Source: Saccharina japonica (Eukaryota > Sar > Phaeophyceae > Laminariales > Laminariaceae). From it: DNA of 64,000 nucleotides. Position 1 is the stretch's first letter, and each line of letters begins with the position of its first letter. The DNA is taken from the NCBI GenBank assembly GCA_008828725.1, contig MEHQ01004485.1, positions 160,701-224,700 of the forward strand, written 5' to 3'. The position numbers and the translations under genes are program-made. Below the pieces are notes generated by a model that was not told the DNA's origin, did not search any database, and saw only the letters and a program-made list of their open reading frames with translations. This document shows positions 26,001 through 35,000 of this stretch, one piece after another.

Positions 26001-29000
26001 TTAATCGATCACTATTTTAACAAATTTGCCATCGTTAGAAATAAGGGATGCGAATCTATCCCAGGAATGATCAGTGCCATTGATCATGTTGTAGACCTAC
26101 TGCAGATACAGCAGTAGTAACACAGCCAGGGTAGTAACTACTGTAGTACAGTTACGTTAACAATGAATAAATAGTATGTTTTGTTTTTTTCATCCCATTT
26201 ATTTTCTTGGCCCTTCCTTTTTCTCTCCTGTCTAGTCGTAACTTGGATCCGGGGTCACAAAGCGGGCTCTCTTCCCTCCTCCCCCACTACGTTCTATGCC
26301 TTGCATGTTGAGCGCGGGAACATTTCAGCCCTTGCTCCCCTCGTCAACTCTCGTCAAAATGTGCGTTATAGGATCTACCAGTTAAAACCCTCGAGGGAAG
26401 AAATTTTCACGCATGGTTTCAGAAATAACCGTACGATTCAAGAGCACAGAAAAACTGACGACGTCGACGAACCAGGCTTCAAGAGCTTAGACGCCGAAAA
26501 AACAAGAGCAGCAACTCAGCCGGTATAATCGATTCCACCTCCTTCAATTTCCTGTACTGCATGCAATACAACTCCAACACGGTAAATTACCGGACACCAT
26601 CACCTCGATTGTTGCTGACTTTGAGTACTATATAGTTGGTCTACGTGAAGGGTTGGCTTCCAACCGAAAACAATTGACAAACTCCATACACAAAGGCATC
26701 CACCTGTGTACTGTATTATAGTCCGTCGTACGCCCCAGCTGTAAGCGCGAGCTTTGATGTCTATCGACGGTTGTCACCACCCCTAGTTCGAACAGGCGCC
26801 GCCCGTTCAGCCAGATCCACCCCACAGACGACAAAGGATCTCGGTTGCACTCCACGGCATATATGTTACGTGGCTGTTTGCTCTCTCTCGACGAATCTGA
26901 CTCACAAGAATCTATACACATTTGGTATACTCACAGGTCTTCCAGAGCCACCATGCCCGCGAAGAGATCGGTTTGAAGGATCTCAATCTGATTTTCTTCG
27001 AGACTCCTAGTTGCATTGCGACGAATTAGTAGACGGTGCGACAGTATATCGAGCGTAAGTTCGTTTATGATATGAGAAGACCTTCACCGTACAAGAGGGT
27101 ATCCGCGCTTTGCCTCCTCTACTGTGGTAGTCGTAGTATCAGTGTTTATCAGTGCGAAGCGGCTACAGTAGTTCAAAACGACAAGTGTGAAGAACTACTG
27201 GTAGGCAACAGCAGCCCAGTGTTGTGATCAGTGTTCAGTAGCAGCCGCAGTAGATCAGTCTAATGACTCTACTGGCAGTTCTTCAGTGGGGACTGGAGTG
27301 CAGCTTCACAGCAGGTGACATGTATAATAGCCGCAGCGTAATCACCCACTGTTCATAAGATACGGAATACACTTTCTCTAGAAGGAGAGTTCTACGCCAG
27401 TCGAGGATTATACAAGGGTATTCGGCGTTATAGTTACAGCATCACCACCAGTAGCAGTTGTAGAACTTGACGGCAGCACGAAGCAGAACACCTATCATAC
27501 GTCGCAGAACCTATGCAAATTATGCTATCCCAATACCTACGCTCGCCGGGTGTCGCACGGAACGCCTCTCTCAAAACAGCTGCCCGGGAAGCTAGGTGTT
27601 ACCGATGTAGGATTTGTCACGGTCACGGCGTTTGACACATACATAAGTCGTCCATGTTCACAAAGGGCTAATACCGAAGGAACAGACGTACAGCGGTAGA
27701 CGAAAGAGCGCTATGAGTAGCAAAAAGGAACGCTAAAGGCTCGAAACGTTAGTATTTAAAATTCGGGGTACCCGCCGAAATCTATATGGCAAGGTGTGTA
27801 ACAAAAGCCTGAAGGGTCCCGCCGACATTATAGTTGGTGGTTACAATACCTGTGAAATTTGCTTTGGTATGTCTTAACCGGCAGAAATGAAGTGGCAGCC
27901 CGTATAGGTTTTGGGTTAGGATTAGCAACAAGGTTAGGCCGAGGAAATCCCCATTAGTTCGCCGCGCAATACCAAACACACAAAACTGACAGGAAATTCG
28001 CATTGCCGCGCTGCTGTATACGTGTGTATGGTGTAGACTACTAAAGTATATGCTAACCCTGACACGCACAACGTCAAGAAGCAAAAATACCCCGGGCGCA
28101 ACTTTACTCTGAACGGAAGCAGTGTATTTACATCCCAGACGTGCGATCTCTTCTACGCAAATCCGTCGTGTCGCTTACTTTCGTTCTCGTCACGGGGTGG
28201 CTAGTAAAGTATCTTTAGTTTCCTGTGAGCGTCGCGATACAACTCGGATTTCGTTGGCGTCTAGACACGCTCTGAAACATCCCGCGGACAAGGCATTCAT
28301 ACTGCGGTGGTAAAGTGTTAAAACAGTGCGAGCAACGTCGAAGTCGTGGGCTCCTGGAAGACCTCAAAAGCCCTACGATGGACGTACTACCTCCTGCACC
28401 TATGTTTTCATTATCGCGGTTTTGACCACTCTCTCGAGTAACCCTGTACCCGACTCCAAAATCTGGCGTGACGTTTGCCTGTAGGCGCAGTGAAATGAAT
28501 ACCCTAATGGCGTCGCACCGTTGAGCCAACGGCCGCAAATAATCAGGACAGGCACTTGATTGAACGACTCCGGGGGTCGCCACTAAAAGGGCCTTCATGG
28601 TCACCCCCAAATTGAGTCTACTTGTCTGTCTGCGTCGAACAAGGGGAACACCACTTTAACGCGCCCACTTACAGATCTGTAACAGCTATCAAATCCGTGA
28701 AAGCACCATTCTCGATGATCATGATGTTGTTCTCGCTTAAATCCCTGTTTCAACGGCGCAAAAATGCACGAACGTTGTCAGGGTTAGGGGCGACAATCGA
28801 GAAACCGCAGCCTCATTGCAGCGCTGGATATGGTGTCACTCAAAACAAGGATCGTGGTGTCTCCTTACTGGTACAAAATTCGAGCGGGTACGTCTTCATA
28901 TGCTCAGGCGTGGTTGCGTACCGTATGTGGTACCTGCTGTTTTCTTACGACGTCTTGATATGCTCAGGTTTAAATGGCAGTGTGGTAGGTGCGTGTGAGG

Positions 29001-32000
29001 GTGTACATCGTGCCACGTTTGGTCGTGGTCTGTACAGCACAGCTCCCCATACGTAAGGGAGAGTGGACAACCGTTCCACATACGCAACGCCGAGCGGACA
29101 GCCGTTGAAACGCTGGTTCCTTAATACGCAAATTCGCAGTCGGTGACGGCCACTTGCAAGAATGCTGCTGACTACACCCCATGGATTAGGTTGACAGAAT
29201 ATTTCAAATTAATAGTGGCTCGTCAGTGCCACTATCCAAGATGCTAAACACGGTGATAACCTCAAACGGCTTTCTCCGTTCGGAGTTTCGGTAAGCCGAC
29301 GACTCACACCACCTTTGGTTTACAGGTAGAGTCACAGCTGTTCACTCCGAGCGATTCAACAGAGCCGCGCTGTTCAGGTCCACTCCACGTAATGCTGAAT
29401 TCATTGCTTGCCTTGGATACGTCTGATTGCAACTGACCTGCGGCAGCAGCCTCCTACAAAATAGCGCATTTCTTGGCTACTCACAGGCGATCCAGAACCG
29501 TCAGGCCAGCGAATAAGTTTGCGGGAAGGGTTTCCAGCAGGTTGTCATCGAGAAACCTTGTGATTATGAACAAACACGAGAATGTGAGACGATTGAACCG
29601 TGCACCGGGGGTAGTGGCTTGTGCCTTCGGTGGTGACATAAAACAGTCGTTCACTAGCGTGCAAATCCCAATATTGTGTGTATATCAGCAGTTGTTTCCG
29701 CAATTCATTTTGTGGCGATCGTAAGCACCGCAACCGAATGAGGGCCACGTCATCCATACGGTCTGCGGAGGTAGTAGTAGTGGAGCAAGATGCCTATTTC
29801 TTCCCACACAGGGCGTGGGGGGGGGGCATGCGACCTTGTGGCTACCTCACAGGAGCAACTCCAAGCCGCCGCGTGTCGGGGTCTGTTCAACTGTACAACT
29901 CGACATAACACTAAACCTTTTGCGTTGTTTGCGACGGCATTAGGTTTTGCCAGGCCAACGACAAGCCTCCTGCCAATACCACCGGCATACATTGTGCGGT
30001 CCCTGCCGTGCGGTGGTATATATATACATGCAAAGCGAAAGGGTCATCTAACCAGAGAGCCAGTCGAAAGGAAGCAAACGAGGTACTTGTCCGTACATTC
30101 GGTGCTGTCTGGGTTGGCGTATCACCCAAATGTTCGTGTTTACGACTGGCTATCTTATCGACACATTGTCCACCTGGTCGTGACATACTTGGTAGTGGTG
30201 ACGACCTTATTATACGGTGGCAGGCATTAGCAACTTCTTACCGGAGGCTAAGGGACATGATTACAATTTTCAGATATTTTCCCCAGGCAGAAACTCTACA
30301 CGCAGCGGGCGGGATCACGTTTGGGATAACCTTTGATGACAACATCTCGTTGCTGTCGCTTTAGAGACTGTCTACCTGACATCTTCCAGGGAACCCGCGG
30401 TTCTAAGCATGTGTCGACCAACCGGTTTGTTATAGGCGGCGGGATGAACGTTGAGCAAACGTTACTTGCCGCCAACTCGTGGGTTTTGATTATGCCACGG
30501 TACACCTGGCCGACTACGGCTGCACGGGTGTGATAGTGGTATTAGACTAAGAAGCTCCAGGGTCATTCGCCTCATCAGCATGTTCAGTATCAATTTTTGT
30601 TTGTTTTGGTGATTGCAAAAAATATCTCGTACAGTTTGTACGACATTCTCGGCGTAATATGTCTAATCTCCTCACAGACTTGCGAAGGTGACGACGTCGC
30701 CTACAGGTCCCAGCTTGTCGCCCTATTTTGTTCAAAAATAACACATCAGACGTATGGTCCTACGGGGAGAAGCTTCACTCGAAACGGGGGTATCAATGTT
30801 TTCGTACATGAACTCGATTCCCTTCCGGGCAGTCGTCTCTTTCGACCAAACGTCCTTTACGCGTACATAAGCGTGGAGTTGTGCGGGCGTTGTCAAACGT
30901 TCGTCATATTACGGTGCGCATCAAGAGAGGCCTTGGGACTGTTGTGGCATGGAAAAGACGCTGCGAGTTTCTCCATGAGGACGAGTCCTATGTATTAATT
31001 GGACAAGTGTCGTTGAAGCACCAGCAACCCTCGGGGCCAAGGAACATGATTACGGCTCGGTCACTCACAAGGACAGCAGCGTCTCCGACCCCGCGAAAGA
31101 CCCAACCTCGATTGTCTCGACCACGTTGTAGGCCAAAGTCCTGTTTGAATGACGCACAAGCGACAACGGAGGGATGTGGATCGCATGGTACGTATAATGC
31201 TTGTGTGCATCCGCGAAGGGCGAAAGCGATCATCGTATCCTGCAACGTGCGACTCCAATGCGCCCACCAAGGCACCATAGCGGCCAACTGTCAAGGGACC
31301 GAGAAGGCCCACATGGGCGCACCTCACACGGAAACAATGTGCGTATGTGTCAACCGCATGTCTAAGCTTAACGCCCATCATACTATGTTTACACGGAGAC
31401 CGGAGTACAAAAAAGGAGACAGAATGTGTACGTAGCCACTCACAAGTACGTGATAGCTGGAAAGTTGGAGAAGGTGCCCGCTGATACGCTGCTAATCATG
31501 TTTGAGGAGAGAAACCTGCAGGATATTTTGCATGCATGGTAGTGGATATTAGCCTGCACATCCCTTCCACTGAGTGCATGAAAATAACCCAGAGGAACGC
31601 AACTATGTTTCAGGTAGTCCGGCGATGAATGTTGTACAGGCGTGGTCGCTCCCGTGTATGTGTAATGAATCCTGGAATGTGCGAGCAAAAACTGTGATGT
31701 GACGATCTTTAACATGTCTAGGGTGGACGCTGCTTGCAAGAGGGCACGTTTTACAACTCCAAACTTAGTTCATGTAGACCTCTGCGATGCGGTGACATAT
31801 CGCATGTGCCGTTTGTACTAGAAAGTATTTCTTTACCGATCTCTTCAAAACAGTATATAGTCAAATGTTAGTTTTGGTAGGCATTACCAACTCCCCCCCA
31901 GCACCTGCATGCATCGAAGGAGGCATTTACTTTCGTTGACGATAAGACACGAGGCGGCCAATCTCACGAGCAAGGATCATCAATCGTCGGTTGTTAAGCG

Positions 32001-35000
32001 GTCTAGTGTTAGAGCAGCACCAACAACGTGTGTGCTCATGTCGCCTCCATGCCGGTTGCCTCGGATCGAGAGTAGTACCACCAGCCCTCTCTCACTCACA
32101 GTTTGTCAAGAACCGGCACATTTTCGAAGGCGTCAGTGGCGATGGTCATGATGTCGTTGCTCCTGATATCCCTGTTCCAACGAGGTAAACAAGCGTCAAC
32201 AGAGGGGTGTGTAGAGCAGATGTCGTCATGCCGAAAATTAATTGGATGGACGGGCGAGAGGTTTCGAATTTGCGCGCTGGTTGTATACCTCGTATCTCCC
32301 GACGACAGCGGACGCGGACTGCGTTAGAGGTGGAGGCTGGTTTGGAGCACACCATCCTTAACTTACTCAGTTGTCAAACGTCACGCCATTTTTCAGAGGT
32401 AAACCCTGAACATTTGCACACAATTTTCATCAACTTCTGCTGACTCGTTAACCATTGAGGCTGGGGTGGGGGAGAGTCTTGTTTAGGTTTGCCAAACACT
32501 ATGTGTTTTGTTTCATGGAGATTTGCGTCGTAAGGAATACCGATATTTCAGCGTTGAAATTAAAATGTAATCCATTTGTCAATGGTTTGGCCGGAGCATC
32601 TGGAAATTTATGTACTATCGTTGAGTAGTCATCTCATCGAAACACCTATTAATAGGACATTTGAACCTTCGTGCGGTAAAACATGCCAAATCTGGCATCG
32701 CCTATCAACTACAAAGTTTCTGCACATAATCCATATTATCGTTTAACATGACTTAGTACGGGTCAATCGCACTCAAGAGTTCCAAAGAATGGCATGAAAC
32801 TCTGAACAATCATGCCTTGGACTACCTGGAAGGGGTTCGTTCGGAAACGGCGATGGGAGGGAAAACATGCGTTTCTACGGAAACGCCCGACACTTGTTCA
32901 CGTCTTTGACGGCCTGTGATTGGTCGGACCTTCTTTATTTGAACCAAACGTACCGTGTCACCCTTTTCCACTGTTCAAGGTGGTTATACCGTACCGTACC
33001 GACGAGGTGACGTTTGGAGTTGCTATTGCATGCAGCATTCGTGGCCGACTAAGGCTGCGGTGGTATACCTGACCCAGCTGGTAGCGTAAGCTTGAAAAAC
33101 AAAACCAGTTGCTCTTAATTGGATCAATAATATACGAACTACAAGCCGGCGACGTCTGAACCCCATCGTGGCTTACAGTATGGTTCGTTGCATCCCCATG
33201 GCATACCGGGGAATTGGTCGACTCGATATTCTTAGGTCGAGCTTAGGATGACGTATACACGGCTCCTGCACTATAAACAGGTGACGATTGTGTCGACGTC
33301 GAAGTTTTGCTTACTTCCCCTGTAGGCCAGAAGCCCCTGCGAGGCGAGCACGCGGTAGCCTGCAACGGGGCAGCTGGTCCAGCACCGAAACGCCTCCATA
33401 AAGCAAACGTCTCATTAAACTGTTCTCGACATTGGTCATCACCACGTCGAACGTCGAAGGCCCACCACTTCAAACATATACGTACAAGAGATCAAGACGA
33501 ACAGATACGTCATAACATTTGCCTGCTATCAGGTACCTAGTAAGACCCACTCACAGTTCACGCATCATGCTCAAGTCGACGAAGACGCCGGCTGGAATCG
33601 TGGAGAGCGCGTTGCCTCTCATCAAGCTGGAGAATGGCATGCACGTATCGTAACACATTTTCACAGACATACATATCGTGTCAATTCGGCGTGTGATAAC
33701 ATCAAATAGCCCAAATACATATCATTTTGATCGTGCAGAGATGGACGTGGTGAACGCAGTCTTCCCCATGTTTGACAAACCAAAAACGGCTTCTGATACA
33801 ACTTGAATTTGCGTATGTGGATGCTTCCAGCGACAGGTCCCCGTTTCTGTTCTTCCCAAAAGTGTTGTTTCTTCGATGCCACGTAGTTAGTGAAAGCTTT
33901 GTCTGACGACTGCCCTTTAATGGTTGGCAGGCTTGTGACACCGGTTGGTTTAAGAACATCACAATTTGCATTCCCCTCATATGTATCCTCCTCAGGTGCA
34001 ATAGGGTCGAAGGCTCCTGTTTAGACGTATGTTTTGATAGAGATCCATCAATGTGTTTCGGACGCTCCTGACGTGAGGAGCTGTACATTAATTGCAATTC
34101 ATAAACCGATTCCGGAAGAAAAACTAAACCGATCTCTACCCGGTGATCAATGCAAACTATGGCAGCACAAGATTTATATTGTCTTATGTTGTTTGGGTGG
34201 AGGAGCCTGACCATTCAGATACCCATGGCGGTAAATACAGCGTTGTTCATTTTCCCTGTCTGACGCGGTCACCTTGTCAAGGGGGTGTTGTGCAACGTGG
34301 GGGAGATTTGTTAGCGAGTTCGCTATGGAGAATATCTACCTATCACTTAAAAAGCATGTTGCCTACCTGAATGTTTGAGAATTTCTGAAAGCTAGGTGCC
34401 TATACCCGTCTACCGCGCCGTATGCCCCATTGAATAAGGCCGCCTGTCCGCAGTAGAGGTGGGGGGAGGGCGTGGGGGGGCGTTCCCCCTTACGAATATC
34501 CATCAATTTGTCGAAAACCATTTCCACTCAGACAAATCAGACGGTGTCGTGGTGAGATCGTTTCAGGATGGGGTCCTACGTAATTGCGTGCTGCGGAGGA
34601 GCAGGAGGGAGGAGTTTATTCCAGTGAGGGTAATGGGACACACGTGTGGCGTTGGTTCGTAAGCGTCACGCGGCCGACGCGTGCGCAGCACAAAACTGAT
34701 GCTTGGTAACCGCACTGGACGTGGGGGGTAACTCTGACGACTAACGGCAGGGCGTGCCGCATCCCACATTGTACACTGCATTGCTCAGTTGTTGCGACTG
34801 GTCTGCGTTCCGTACAGCATTCGGCGTGGGTATTTTCAGTCGCCATCGAGAGGACGCCTGTTGAGGTAGATTTTCACGTACTGTGGTCTTTTGTTCGGCT
34901 CATCGTTTGCGACGAGTAAAACCTCGAACACAACATGGACCTGAGTTCTCCGATTAATGCGAACATCTTTGTCCAGACAAATAATCCTGTCTCGCTTAGT

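Noticed and set aside
29848..29890. Donor-like GTGAGG on the minus strand with short open exon
   Set aside because: The reading (PRHAAAWSCS) is not LRR-like and gives the wrong length for a cassette.
34484..34535. LSGNGFRQIDGYS reading near a GTAAGG site
   Set aside because: Only the first half of an LRR, with no acceptor at the expected place and a stop soon after.
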